45,406 bases of DNA from Pseudobutyrivibrio sp. (lineage in GTDB: Bacteria; Bacillota; Clostridia; Lachnospirales; Lachnospiraceae): NCBI GenBank assembly GCA_024697025.1, contig JAILGH010000085.1:1-45406 (forward strand). Reading direction: 5' to 3'. The notes below the pieces were generated by a model. It was not told the origin of the DNA. It was given only the letters and a program-made list of their open reading frames with translations, and did no database searches. Shown one piece after another: positions 1 to 7,612 of the stretch (its first letter is position 1; each line of letters opens with the position of its first letter). The position numbers and the translations under genes were made by a program.

Positions 1-199
1 TGGACCCTAGTTGCCTGATTTGTGGAATGAATCTAGTGGAATAGAAAATGAGTTTTGAAAGATATGGGCAGACCGAGCCATGGACGGCGAGGTCAAGGAA
101 AGTTGAACACGGATGTGAATCTTGACTGGTGCCCATATCTACAAAACTCATTTTCTTAATTACACTTGATGAATGTAACATGAAGGCAACTAGGGTCCA
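1..199. ncRNA. Long nested stem element, structured RNA or pseudo-palindromic repeat
   Basis: Three nested stems close on each other. Bases 1-16 pair perfectly with 184-199, 43-56 pair perfectly with 143-156, and 60-70 pair perfectly with 130-140. A weaker helix joins 31-38 with 163-170. The top holds two small hairpins. One is at 71-94, where GACC/GGTC and GCC/GGC are separated by facing GA dinucleotides that could form tandem G-A pairs. The other has TCAAG/CTTGA (about 93-125) as its stem. There is no open reading frame. The branched apex and the compensated internal loops favour a folded RNA. The perfect outer inverted repeat would also fit a miniature transposable element whose left flank lies outside the window. 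I do not recognise an Rfam family. Confidence 0.5.
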
Positions 200-301
200 T
201 ATAACTTATAGGGGAGTTTAAGTAATTTTCATGTGTCTGAGCAATACGCCTCTAGACAATTATAAGAGACTGTGAATAGTAACTATGGTAGAATATAGGT
301 T

Positions 302-799
302 ATGAATACTAAGAAGATTTCTTATTTGGGGTTATTAATAGCACTTGCATTTGTGCTTTCATATGTGGAAAATTTGCTTCCAATTAGCATAGGGATTCCT
401 GGGGCCAAGATAGGTCTTGCCAATCTTGTTGTGATGGTGGCACTTTATACCATTGGCTCGAAAAATGCTCTTATGCTTTCTGTCGTGAGGGTTGTTTTGG
501 TTGGATTGACCTTTGGCAATATGGCGATGATGATGTATAGCATGGCTGGGGCATTGCTGTCATTTCTAGTAATGTATATTACAAAGCGGTGCAAGGCTTT
601 TTCCATTACGGGCGTTAGCGTGTTAGGTGGAGTGTTTCACAACGTGGGGCAGATTATAGTGGCCATATTTGTCCTTGAAACAGAAAAGCTAATCTACTAT
701 TTGCCTGTGCTTATTATCATAGGTACAATTACAGGCCTTGTGATTGGTATTGTTGCAGGGATGATTTGCCAGAGAATTAAAGGATATTTTGGAAAGTAA
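302..799 (+). CDS. Gx-type membrane transporter (heptaprenyl diphosphate synthase component I-like)
   Basis: A 165-residue, very hydrophobic protein with five or six predicted membrane segments and no long soluble part. The sequence pattern, with an N-terminal LGLLIALAFVLSYVE helix and a central GAKIGLANLVVM segment, is that of proteins annotated as Gx transporter or heptaprenyl diphosphate synthase component I. Despite the old name, the fold suggests a small substrate-binding membrane component resembling ECF S subunits. In many Firmicutes these genes sit beside NusG-II and ApbE genes; here those two lie 3 kb downstream (3669-5140). The substrate cannot be told from sequence. The start ATG lies after a weak AG-rich ribosome site. 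Confidence 0.75.
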   Translation: MNTKKISYLGLLIALAFVLSYVENLLPISIGIPGAKIGLANLVVMVALYTIGSKNALMLSVVRVVLVGLTFGNMAMMMYSMAGALLSFLVMYITKRCKAFSITGVSVLGGVFHNVGQIIVAIFVLETEKLIYYLPVLIIIGTITGLVIGIVAGMICQRIKGYFGK

Positions 800-800
800 A

Positions 801-1049
801 ATGGCTGAGAACAGAGTATGTTTAAGATGTCTGTTGCGGGATTTGGCAGATGCAGACATGTCTAATATAGAAAAATATAAGGCGGCGATAAAGGTTTCTG
901 ACAGGGTTTCAGACGAGGAATATGAAAAGCGTTTAAAGCGATGTCATGAATGCGACAAGTTAAATGCTGGCACCTGTCAGGCTTGCGGCTGTTATGTGGA
1001 AATAAGGGCAGTTGCAAAGGTTAGCAGATGTCCTAAGAAGTATTGGTGA
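801..1049 (+). CDS. Small cysteine-rich protein, DUF6171-like
   Basis: An 82-residue protein beginning one base after the stop of the Gx gene, so almost certainly co-transcribed with it. I chose the ATG at 801 over a TTG at 789 because GGAAAG (791-796) sits at ribosome-site distance from 801 and the TTG overlaps the upstream gene. It contains three cysteine groups: CLRC near the N-terminus, CHEC in the middle, then CQACGC and a final CP near the C-terminus, spaced like a treble-clef or zinc-ribbon protein. It resembles small Lachnospiraceae proteins annotated DUF6171. Metal binding is inferred from the cysteines; the function is unknown. Confidence 0.7.
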   Translation: MAENRVCLRCLLRDLADADMSNIEKYKAAIKVSDRVSDEEYEKRLKRCHECDKLNAGTCQACGCYVEIRAVAKVSRCPKKYW

Positions 1050-1069
1050 CAAGGGTAAGAGTCAATTAT

Positions 1070-1093
1070 TGACCTGTTTTGGGGTCATTTTTT
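1070..1093 (+). terminator. Short intrinsic terminator after the Gx/DUF6171 pair
   Basis: TGACC at 1070-1074 pairs with GGTCA at 1083-1087, followed at once by a T run (1088-1093). The stem is short, so termination may be partial. It separates the first two genes from the arabinofuranosidase gene. Confidence 0.5.
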
Positions 1094-1175
1094 GGAATTG
1101 ATTTTCTTGTATTGACTGTAGGGTTTTACTAGGGTAAAAAGGTAAAAGAGAATAAATATTATTAGGAGAAGGGTA

Positions 1176-2699
1176 ATGGCAAAATTAGTAATTAATAACG
1201 AAAACAAAATGAACACTATTGCTCCAGAAATCTATGGACATTTTTCGGAGCACCTTGGTCGCTGCATTTATGAGGGACTTTTTGTGGGAGAGGACAGCGA
1301 TATTCCTAACGTAAATGGAATGCGTAAGGATGTAGTTGAAGCTCTTAAGGAGATGCAGATTCCAGTACTTCGTTGGCCTGGCGGATGCTTTGCTGATGAG
1401 TATCATTGGATGGATGGCATTGGTCCAAAGGAGAACCGCAAAAAGATGATTAACACTCATTGGGGCGGCGTAGTTGAGGATAATAGTTTTGGTACTCACG
1501 AATATTTTGAGCTTTGCAAGCAGCTAGGCTGCAAGACATACGTAAATGCGAATATGGGCTCAGGCACCGTTAGAGAGATGAGTGAGTGGGTTGAATACAT
1601 GACATTCAAGGGAGTGTCACCAATGGCTGACCTCAGAAAGAAGAACGGTCACGAGGAGCCTTGGGTTGTAGACTATCTTGGCGTAGGCAATGAAAACTGG
1701 GGATGTGGTGGAAATATGCGTCCTGCGTTTTATGCTGATGAGTATAGACGTTACCAGACTTATGTGAGAAATTATGACGGTAACAAGCCTATTGCAAAGA
1801 TTGCCTGTGGTTCTAACAACGATGATTATGAATGGACTAAGGTTGTCTTGGATACTTGCTATGAGCATATGCCAGATGGTGTTCACGGATTTATGGATGG
1901 CCTGTCACTTCATTATTACACCTTGCCAGAGTTGGAAAATGGTAATTGGGATTATAAGGGAAGTGCAACAGACTTTACCGAGGAAGTCTTCTACAAGACA
2001 TTGAAGCGTGGATATTTCATGGATGAAATTATCACAAAGCACAGCAAGATTATGGATCAGTACGACCCTGAAAAGCAGATAGGAATGATGGTTGATGAGT
2101 GGGGCATGTGGACAGATGTAGAGCCTGGCACCAACCCAGGATTCCTATATCAGCAAAACACAATGCGCGATGCCTTGCTTGCAGGTATGACCTTAAACAT
2201 CTTTAATAACCATTCAGACAGAGTTAAGATGGCTTGTATTGCACAGCTTATAAATGTGCTTCAGGCAGTTATCCTTACAGATGGTGACAAGATGATTAAA
2301 ACTCCTACATACTACGTATTCAAGATGTATCGTCATCATCAGGGGGCAACACTTTTAGGCGCAGACTTACTTGCTAATCCTACAGTAGGTAAGGGCGAGT
2401 TTGAGGTACCTAAGGTATTCCAGTCTGTATCAGAGGACAAGGACGGCGTGATTACAATTACGCTTACCAATAACGCCTTGGATGCCGCAGAGACTGTAGA
2501 TATTCAGCTTACTAAGGATGCCGCAGCTTACAACGTAGTTGAAGCTGGCATAATCACAGGCAAGATGGCTGACCACAACACCTTTGAATCACCAGAGGTT
2601 GTAAAGGAGCAGTCATTTGACAAACACACTAAGACAGCGGAAGGATTGTCAGTGACACTCCCTCCTTGCTCAGTTGTTTGCATAAGAATTAAGCAGTAA
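1176..2699 (+). CDS. abfA: Alpha-L-arabinofuranosidase, glycoside hydrolase family 51
   Basis: A 507-residue intracellular enzyme of normal GH51 length with no signal peptide. It should release terminal L-arabinofuranosyl residues from arabinoxylan or arabinan oligosaccharides taken up by the cell. The (beta/alpha)8 barrel covers roughly residues 1-390 and a beta-sandwich follows. The acid/base glutamate is E173 in GVGNENWGCGG and the nucleophile is E308 in MVDEWGMW. WPGGCFADEYHW (about 67-78) is the usual substrate-site segment. The ATG has a good AGGAG at 1164-1168. It is flanked by unrelated genes and an upstream terminator, so it is probably transcribed alone. No transporter or regulator for arabinose is adjacent. 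The gene symbol follows common usage for this family. Confidence 0.95.
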   Translation: MAKLVINNENKMNTIAPEIYGHFSEHLGRCIYEGLFVGEDSDIPNVNGMRKDVVEALKEMQIPVLRWPGGCFADEYHWMDGIGPKENRKKMINTHWGGVVEDNSFGTHEYFELCKQLGCKTYVNANMGSGTVREMSEWVEYMTFKGVSPMADLRKKNGHEEPWVVDYLGVGNENWGCGGNMRPAFYADEYRRYQTYVRNYDGNKPIAKIACGSNNDDYEWTKVVLDTCYEHMPDGVHGFMDGLSLHYYTLPELENGNWDYKGSATDFTEEVFYKTLKRGYFMDEIITKHSKIMDQYDPEKQIGMMVDEWGMWTDVEPGTNPGFLYQQNTMRDALLAGMTLNIFNNHSDRVKMACIAQLINVLQAVILTDGDKMIKTPTYYVFKMYRHHQGATLLGADLLANPTVGKGEFEVPKVFQSVSEDKDGVITITLTNNALDAAETVDIQLTKDAAAYNVVEAGIITGKMADHNTFESPEVVKEQSFDKHTKTAEGLSVTLPPCSVVCIRIKQ

Positions 2700-2722
2700 A
2701 TAAATGAAGAAATATCTTTTTA

Positions 2723-2745
2723 GCAACAGCTAGTTGCGTGCGCAC
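2723..2745. promoter_or_regulatory. Inverted repeats upstream of the XRE regulator
   Basis: GCAAC (2723-2727) and GTTGC (2733-2737) form a five-base inverted repeat, directly followed by the eight-base palindrome GTGCGCAC (2738-2745). They lie 45-65 bases before the regulator gene, a position that would suit autoregulation by its helix-turn-helix domain. This is inference from position only. Confidence 0.3.
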
Positions 2746-2789
2746 TTATTATCTTAGGATTAAAATTTAATCATAGAGGAGGTGCTTTT

Positions 2790-3554
2790 ATGCAAACAAA
2801 AGATGTTTTATTAGAGCTTAGAACGAAAAATGGGCTTTCACAGGACGAGCTTGCCGACAAGATTTTTGTTACTAGGCAGGCTGTATCGCGCTGGGAGAAT
2901 GGCGATACTGTACCAAATACTGATACTTTGAAATTGCTTTCAGGAGTGTTCAATGTTTCTATAAATACTCTGCTTGGTTCACCACAAAAGCTGATATGTC
3001 AGTGCTGTGGTATGCCACTGGAGGATGAAATAATTGGAAGAAACAAGGATGGTTCTTTAAACGAAGAGTACTGTAAATGGTGCTATGCTGATGGTGTATA
3101 TACTTACAATAAGTTAGATGATTTGATTGAAGTCTGTGTTAAAAATATGGTAAGTGACAAGATTTCAGAAGAGCAAGCTCGCAGCTATTTGCAGCAGACT
3201 TTGCCTACATTGAATTATTGGAAAAATTATGAGCAGCTTAGTGACAACGGTGAGTTTGATGAATTCAAAGAACAGCTTGTGGAGGAAATTAACGACTTAC
3301 ATATTGAGGGGATGCCAAAGCTTGACAAGTTAAATGCGTTAGTGGGCTCCTTTGTAAATATAGAGTATAGACTGCCAAGCGGCGAAAGCGTGAAATTTCT
3401 TGATGATAACACAACCTACCTGGGCAACCAGCTGGAATCAGAAATAGTGGACGGACTTTTCTTTGGAGTTATTGCAAACATGGATTTTATATTAATTTGT
3501 ACATATGAACAGGATGTTACAAATCCCGAGCTATTGTTGTACAAGAAGAGATAA
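2790..3554 (+). CDS. XRE-family transcriptional regulator with zinc ribbon
   Basis: A 254-residue protein. Residues 5-60 are an XRE/Cro-type helix-turn-helix (RTKNGLSQDELADKIFV, then TRQAVSRWENGDTVP). A zinc-ribbon-like segment follows at about 69-110 with CQCCGMPL and CKWCYADG, the spacing of the putative zinc-ribbon family common in Clostridia. The C-terminal part, about 165-254, is a small alpha/beta domain that I do not recognise. A strong ribosome site (GAGGAGGTG) precedes the ATG. The gene is flanked by a candidate operator upstream and a strong terminator downstream, so it is probably monocistronic. Its targets are unknown; neighbouring arabinofuranosidase or ApbE genes are possible but unsupported. 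Confidence 0.85.
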   Translation: MQTKDVLLELRTKNGLSQDELADKIFVTRQAVSRWENGDTVPNTDTLKLLSGVFNVSINTLLGSPQKLICQCCGMPLEDEIIGRNKDGSLNEEYCKWCYADGVYTYNKLDDLIEVCVKNMVSDKISEEQARSYLQQTLPTLNYWKNYEQLSDNGEFDEFKEQLVEEINDLHIEGMPKLDKLNALVGSFVNIEYRLPSGESVKFLDDNTTYLGNQLESEIVDGLFFGVIANMDFILICTYEQDVTNPELLLYKKR

Positions 3555-3564
3555 GAACAATCTT

Positions 3565-3597
3565 AAAGAGTAGGCTCTACTTAGCCTACTCTTTTTT
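3565..3597 (+). terminator. Strong intrinsic terminator
   Basis: A 12-base perfect stem (3565-3576 with 3583-3594), six-base loop and T run. It ends the XRE regulator transcript. Confidence 0.9.
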
Positions 3598-3632
3598 CGT
3601 GGAAATAAAAAATCTAGATACTAAAATTATCT

Positions 3633-3660
3633 TTAGACACATTGTCGACTGTGGTAAAAT
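3633..3660 (+). promoter_or_regulatory. Candidate promoter for apbE giving a near-leaderless transcript
   Basis: TTAGAC (3633-3638), a 16-base spacer and TAAAAT (3655-3660). Transcription would start at about 3667, within a couple of bases of the ATG at 3669, and no ribosome site is visible before that ATG. Confidence 0.45.
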
Positions 3661-3668
3661 ATCTAGAT

Positions 3669-4760
3669 ATGAAGAAGAAACTAATATCTTGTTTTTTAAT
3701 AATAATATTTATAGCTTTTATAGCGTTCATACTTATAAAGAATCATATATCAGGTGACCTTCAGAGACAATTGCAGTCCATTAGCGGTGGGGCGGATAAA
3801 TATACCTCCACATCCATCGACTTATTTGACACCAAAACAGACATCGTAGGATATAGCGATAGTGAAGAGCAGTTTGCCAAGGATTCTAAGGTGATAATTG
3901 ACAAGCTGACCTACTACAATCGCATATACGATATTTACAATGATTATGAGGGCGTTAATAACGTCAAGACCATCAACGATAATGCTGGTGTTACACCAGT
4001 AAAGGTGGATAAAGAACTTATAGACATGCTGAAGTTTGGCAAGCAAATGTATTATGAGACTGATGGCAGGATTAATATTGCCATGGGTTCAGTGCTTAGT
4101 ATATGGCACAACTACCGAGAGGCCGGTTTGGACAACCCAAAGGAGGCAAAGCTTCCATCTAAGGAGGAGCTTGAGGATGCTGCGGAGCACACTAACATAG
4201 AGGATATGGTTATAGACGAGAAGGCATCAACGGTTTTTCTTAAGGACGAGAGGATGTCTCTTGATGTAGGAGCTGTTGCTAAGGGATATGCGGTGCAGCA
4301 GGCTCTTGACTACGCTAGGTCAAAGGGGATGGACAATATCCTTCTTAATGTAGGTGGGAATATTTCCTGCATAGGTGGAAGGACTGATGGCAGCAAATTT
4401 ATGGTGGCTATCCAAAATCCAGATTTAGAGAGCGATGAGCCTTATGTGGAGGCTTTTGAGATAGAGGATGGGGAATGTGTGGTATCAAGTGGTGATTACC
4501 AGCGTTATTATGAGGTGGATGGCAAGAAGTATTGTCACATCATCAATCCAGATACATTGTTCCCATCAGATGAGTTTGCTCAGGTTTCTATTCTAGCCAA
4601 GGACTCAGGCGTGGCAGATGGATTTTCAACTGCCCTTTTTAATATGTCCTTAGAGGATGGCAAGGAATTTATCGCTGGCTACAAAAATGTGGAGGCCATG
4701 TGGGTTATGCCAGATGGTTCCAAGGTTTACACCCAAGGGTTTAAGGATTATATCAAATAG
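3669..4760 (+). CDS. apbE: FAD:protein FMN transferase (ApbE family), membrane-anchored
   Basis: Transfers FMN from FAD to a threonine or serine of exported target proteins. It is 363 residues from the ATG at 3669. I rejected a TTG at 3642 because it lies inside the likely promoter and would precede the hydrophobic leader. Residues 1-28 form a signal anchor, and the catalytic domain faces outward. Family motifs are clear: SLDVGAVAKGYAVQQALDY, NILLNVGGNISCIGG, SSGDYQRYY with HIINP, and the metal-site segment SGVADGFSTALF. The NusG-II gene begins two bases after its stop, so the two form one operon. No obvious flavinylation target (FMN-bind domain protein) is visible in this window. Confidence 0.93.
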   Translation: MKKKLISCFLIIIFIAFIAFILIKNHISGDLQRQLQSISGGADKYTSTSIDLFDTKTDIVGYSDSEEQFAKDSKVIIDKLTYYNRIYDIYNDYEGVNNVKTINDNAGVTPVKVDKELIDMLKFGKQMYYETDGRINIAMGSVLSIWHNYREAGLDNPKEAKLPSKEELEDAAEHTNIEDMVIDEKASTVFLKDERMSLDVGAVAKGYAVQQALDYARSKGMDNILLNVGGNISCIGGRTDGSKFMVAIQNPDLESDEPYVEAFEIEDGECVVSSGDYQRYYEVDGKKYCHIINPDTLFPSDEFAQVSILAKDSGVADGFSTALFNMSLEDGKEFIAGYKNVEAMWVMPDGSKVYTQGFKDYIK

Positions 4761-4762
4761 TT

Positions 4763-5140
4763 ATGAAAAGAAACGATGTTATTTTAATAGCTTGTCTTCT
4801 TATAATATGTGGTCTGCTTTTTGCGGGAATGAAATTTTGGCAAAAGCGAAATACCGATGCAGATGCTTATGTAGAGGTAAAGGTAGACGGGGAGGTATAC
4901 GCCACATATCCTCTTAACGAAGACAGAGTAGAGAGAATTGAATATGACAATGGTTGCTACAATGTGCTTGAGATTAAGGACGGCAAGGCGAATGTTACAG
5001 AGGCTTCCTGTCCAGACCAAATCTGCGTAAGGCACAAGGCTATTCACTACAGCGACGAAACCATAGTCTGTCTGCCCAATAAGCTGACTATAACAGTTGT
5101 AGGTGGCAATCAAAACCAAATTGATGCGACTACAAATTAG
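4763..5140 (+). CDS. NusG domain II-containing exported protein
   Basis: A 125-residue protein with an N-terminal membrane segment (residues 6-24) followed by an extracellular beta domain. The hallmark is CPDQICVRHKAI with two cysteines, then VCLPNKLTITV. This is the small NusG-II family commonly found next to Gx-type and ApbE genes. It lacks the NGN and KOW transcription-factor domains, so it is not a transcription factor. It overlaps nothing and starts two bases after apbE. It probably works with ApbE and the Gx protein in extracytoplasmic flavin or electron transfer, which is inference from genomic association. The two cysteines could be redox-active. Confidence 0.88.
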   Translation: MKRNDVILIACLLIICGLLFAGMKFWQKRNTDADAYVEVKVDGEVYATYPLNEDRVERIEYDNGCYNVLEIKDGKANVTEASCPDQICVRHKAIHYSDETIVCLPNKLTITVVGGNQNQIDATTN

Positions 5141-5173
5141 GCAAATCGTAGTCCTATTAAAGGTCCTGTAACC

Positions 5174-5203
5174 TTGCATTTATATGTTAAACTAGGGTAT
5201 ACT
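5174..5203 (+). promoter_or_regulatory. Sigma-70-type promoter for degV
   Basis: TTGCAT (5174-5179), an 18-base spacer and TATACT (5198-5203), about 42 bases before the DegV start. It lies in the gap after the NusG-II gene. Confidence 0.6.
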
Positions 5204-5245
5204 CAAACAGGTTTAGTAAATAACATATAAAGAATAGGAAGTGTT

Positions 5246-6133
5246 ATGGGAGATTACATTATCAGTTGCTGTTCTACAGCAGACGTTACAGAAGAATATC
5301 TTAAAGAAAAGGACATACAGTACATTTGCTTTCATTATTATATGGACGATGTGGCTTATTCAGATGACTTGTTTAAGTCTAAGAGTCCAGAGGAGTTTTA
5401 TCAGGCAATGGTAGATGGAGCCTTGACTAGAACTTCTCAGGTAAATGCAGATGAGTTTGAAGCATACTTTACTAGCTTCTTAGAGAAAGGCTTAGATGTT
5501 ATTCACCTTACTCTTGGCAGCGGTATTTCAGGTGTATACAATTCAGCACGTATTGCAGCTGAAGAGGTTAGGGAAAAGTTCCCTGAGCGCAAGATATATG
5601 CATTTGACAGCCTTACAGCTTCAGCAGGCCTTGGATTATTTATGGACAAGCTTGCGAGCCTTAGAGATGAAGGCTACACAATTGATGAGCTTGCAAAGTG
5701 GACTGAGGACAACATTCAGAAGCAGAATACTTGGTTTTTCACTACTGACCTTACTTTCCTTATCCGCGGCGGTAGAGTTTCAAAGCTTTCAGGCTGGTTT
5801 GGTACAGCGTTAAATATTTGCCCACTTATGAATATCAATGACGAGGGCAAGCTTGTTCCTAGACAGAAGTGTCGAGGCAAGAAGATGGTTAAGAAGGCTG
5901 CAGTCAATGCAATTAAGGAGCGCATCCAGGACGGCGCAGACTACAGCGAGAATATTTTCATCACTCACTCAGTATGTTATGAGGATGCCAGAGAGGTAGC
6001 AGACATGCTTGAGGCTGAGTTCCCTAAGATGAAAGAAAAGATTCGTATATTCGATATTGGACCTACAATCGGTTCACATACAGGCCCAGGTACAGTAGCT
6101 ATTGGCTTCTGGGGTTCACCAAAAGAGAATTAA
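5246..6133 (+). CDS. DegV family fatty-acid-binding protein
   Basis: A 295-residue cytosolic protein covering the full DegV domain. Such proteins bind a single fatty acid and, as FakB subunits, present it to a FakA kinase. Visible family marks are DYIISCCSTADVTEEYL at the N-terminus, RTSQVNADEF around residues 62-71, HLTLGSGISGVYNSA, and the C-terminal DIGPTIGSHTGPGTVAIGFWG. Ribosome site AGGAAG at 5236-5241. No fakA or DhaK-like gene is adjacent, so whether it serves in fatty acid activation or another lipid-binding role is unresolved. Probably transcribed alone from the promoter at 5174 to the hairpin at 6147. Confidence 0.92.
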   Translation: MGDYIISCCSTADVTEEYLKEKDIQYICFHYYMDDVAYSDDLFKSKSPEEFYQAMVDGALTRTSQVNADEFEAYFTSFLEKGLDVIHLTLGSGISGVYNSARIAAEEVREKFPERKIYAFDSLTASAGLGLFMDKLASLRDEGYTIDELAKWTEDNIQKQNTWFFTTDLTFLIRGGRVSKLSGWFGTALNICPLMNINDEGKLVPRQKCRGKKMVKKAAVNAIKERIQDGADYSENIFITHSVCYEDAREVADMLEAEFPKMKEKIRIFDIGPTIGSHTGPGTVAIGFWGSPKEN

Positions 6134-6146
6134 GCAAACTATTAGA

Positions 6147-6180
6147 GAACTGCTAATTGCTGGGAGCAAAATGGCAGTTC
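6147..6180 (+). terminator. Hairpin after degV
   Basis: GAACTGC (6147-6153) pairs with GCAGTTC (6174-6180) around a 20-base loop; the following T content is modest, so it may be a weak terminator. Confidence 0.4.
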
Positions 6181-6206
6181 TTAATCTTTAAGGGAGGTAT
6201 TTGACC

Positions 6207-6779
6207 ATGAAAGAAAAGATTAAAGATTTAAGACTTAACGTTACATTTTCTGCGGTTATCAGTATTATCATCGGTGTACTTTTACTAGTATTTCCAGACG
6301 AAAGTCTTGTTACCATAAGTAGAGTGATTGCAACTATCATTATAATTGCTGGTGTTTCAATTGTAGTCAGCCAGTTGGTAGAGTTTAATAAAAATCTGCT
6401 AGGGGTTACTGTTGGCGCCATACTTTTGATAATAGGTATCTGGATTTACAGAGCGCCAGGTGCAGTTGTTTCTATTATTCCAATTGCTATAGGTGTTATA
6501 CTTGTGGTACACGGTATCCAAGACCTTGGAATGGCATTTGAGGTTGCAAGAACTAAGGCAGACCGTAGATGGCTTCCATTTTTACTTGCTGCTTTAAATA
6601 TTTTACTTGGAATTATTTGTATTTGTAGAGCATTCAACGTTGTGGAATTTGCAGTACGTTTGATTGGTGTAATGCTTATTTTTGATGGTCTAGCAGATAT
6701 TGGAATCGTTCACAAGGTTCGCAAGGCAACAAAGGTTAACGTTATAGATTCTGAAATTATCAGCGAGGAAGATATTTAG
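6207..6779 (+). CDS. DUF308 (HdeD-like) integral membrane protein
   Basis: A 190-residue protein with about six membrane helices arranged as three hairpin pairs and a short charged C-terminal tail. The pattern of helices, each beginning with a short polar turn followed by a GVLLLVFP-like stretch, matches the DUF308/HdeD family. I chose the ATG at 6207 because GGAGG at 6193-6197 is well placed; a TTG at 6201 is too close. HdeD in enterobacteria is linked to acid resistance, but the function of Firmicute members is not established. It heads a run of closely spaced genes to 9236. Confidence 0.8.
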   Translation: MKEKIKDLRLNVTFSAVISIIIGVLLLVFPDESLVTISRVIATIIIIAGVSIVVSQLVEFNKNLLGVTVGAILLIIGIWIYRAPGAVVSIIPIAIGVILVVHGIQDLGMAFEVARTKADRRWLPFLLAALNILLGIICICRAFNVVEFAVRLIGVMLIFDGLADIGIVHKVRKATKVNVIDSEIISEEDI

Positions 6780-6782
6780 ACC

Positions 6783-7016
6783 ATGGGAATTATGGAGTTT
6801 AAGATGGAACGCACAGGGCTACTTGAGGTAGGAGATGTACTTCCTATTACAGAGTACGCCCTTTCCAATTCATATTATTATGTGCTAGGCAGGTCATATG
6901 CCATGTCTGGCAACTATACAACTCTTCAAAGAATAAAGGCGAAGGAAGGAAAAGTTGTAGACGTAAAAGAAACCCCTAAGGGCTTTTACGTTTCGGTGGA
7001 GTACCAAGATTCTTAA
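6783..7016 (+). CDS. Orphan 77-residue protein
   Basis: An unrecognised small protein starting three bases after the DUF308 stop and ending nine bases before the TetR gene, so clearly inside this operon. It has no signal peptide, membrane segment or cysteine motif. The predicted content is mostly beta, with a tyrosine-rich middle (SNSYYYVLGRSYA) and a basic, alternating C-terminal half (RIKAKEGKVVDVKETPKG). No strong ribosome site precedes the ATG at 6783; a GAGGAAG lies about a dozen bases upstream, and internal ATGs at 6792 or 6804 are alternatives. The tight packing argues that it is real. Function unknown. Confidence 0.6.
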   Translation: MGIMEFKMERTGLLEVGDVLPITEYALSNSYYYVLGRSYAMSGNYTTLQRIKAKEGKVVDVKETPKGFYVSVEYQDS

Positions 7017-7025
7017 GGAGCGACT

Positions 7026-7595
7026 ATGAACAATCAGTCACAAAATGCTATTGATATTGTGTTGGCCGAAAGTTTAAAGGAATTGGCCGCCACAAAGCCA
7101 ATAGAGAAGATTACCATCAAGGAAATCACAGATAAAGCGGGAGTTATTCGCCCGACTTTCTACAATCATTTTCAGGACAAGTATGAGCTTTTAGAGTGGA
7201 TTACAATCAACGAACTTTTTGCTCCCACTGAGCCGTTGCTTTCAAATGGCATGCTCAAGGAGGCAGTTACCTTTATCCTTACTGCAATGGAAAATGATAA
7301 GGATTTTTATAGGCGTGCTGCTCAACTCACTGGGCAAAACTCTTTCTACGAGATATTTACCAGCTGTGTCACCAAGGCGGTGCTTAAGTATATCGACGTA
7401 GAGAGTCTTGCTGGCATAGCGGATTACAAGTGGTTAAAGGAAGAGGTTGTGGCAGACTTTTTAGGCCACGCCATTAGCTGGGTTACACTTCAGTGGATAT
7501 TAAAGGGCATGAATGCACCTGTGGAAGAATTGACAGATGTGTATATCAAGATATTCCACAGCCCTATTATTGATGTAATTGCCAAAAGAAGTTAG
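7026..7595 (+). CDS. TetR/AcrR-family transcriptional regulator
   Basis: A 189-residue protein of normal TetR length. Residues 8-55 carry the DNA-binding domain, with the second helix-turn-helix part reading IKEITDKAGVIRPTFYNHFQDKYELLEW. The remainder is an all-helical ligand or dimerisation domain like the DhaS-type C-terminal family. AAGGAG lies just before the ATG. It sits between the DUF308/orphan pair and the MntP-like gene with gaps under 20 bases. The natural inference is local control of this membrane-protein operon, but no operator palindrome stood out. Confidence 0.88.
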   Translation: MNNQSQNAIDIVLAESLKELAATKPIEKITIKEITDKAGVIRPTFYNHFQDKYELLEWITINELFAPTEPLLSNGMLKEAVTFILTAMENDKDFYRRAAQLTGQNSFYEIFTSCVTKAVLKYIDVESLAGIADYKWLKEEVVADFLGHAISWVTLQWILKGMNAPVEELTDVYIKIFHSPIIDVIAKRS

Positions 7596-7612
7596 ATGAT
7601 TGGAGTAAATTT

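Noticed and set aside
1..199. Retron RNA, 6S RNA or SRP RNA
   Set aside because: No reverse transcriptase nearby; nested rather than side-by-side stems do not suit a retron, there is no central open bubble as in 6S, and no SRP apical loop motif.
3642..3668. TTG start for apbE
   Set aside because: It falls inside the likely promoter and lacks a ribosome site; the ATG at 3669 begins the membrane leader.
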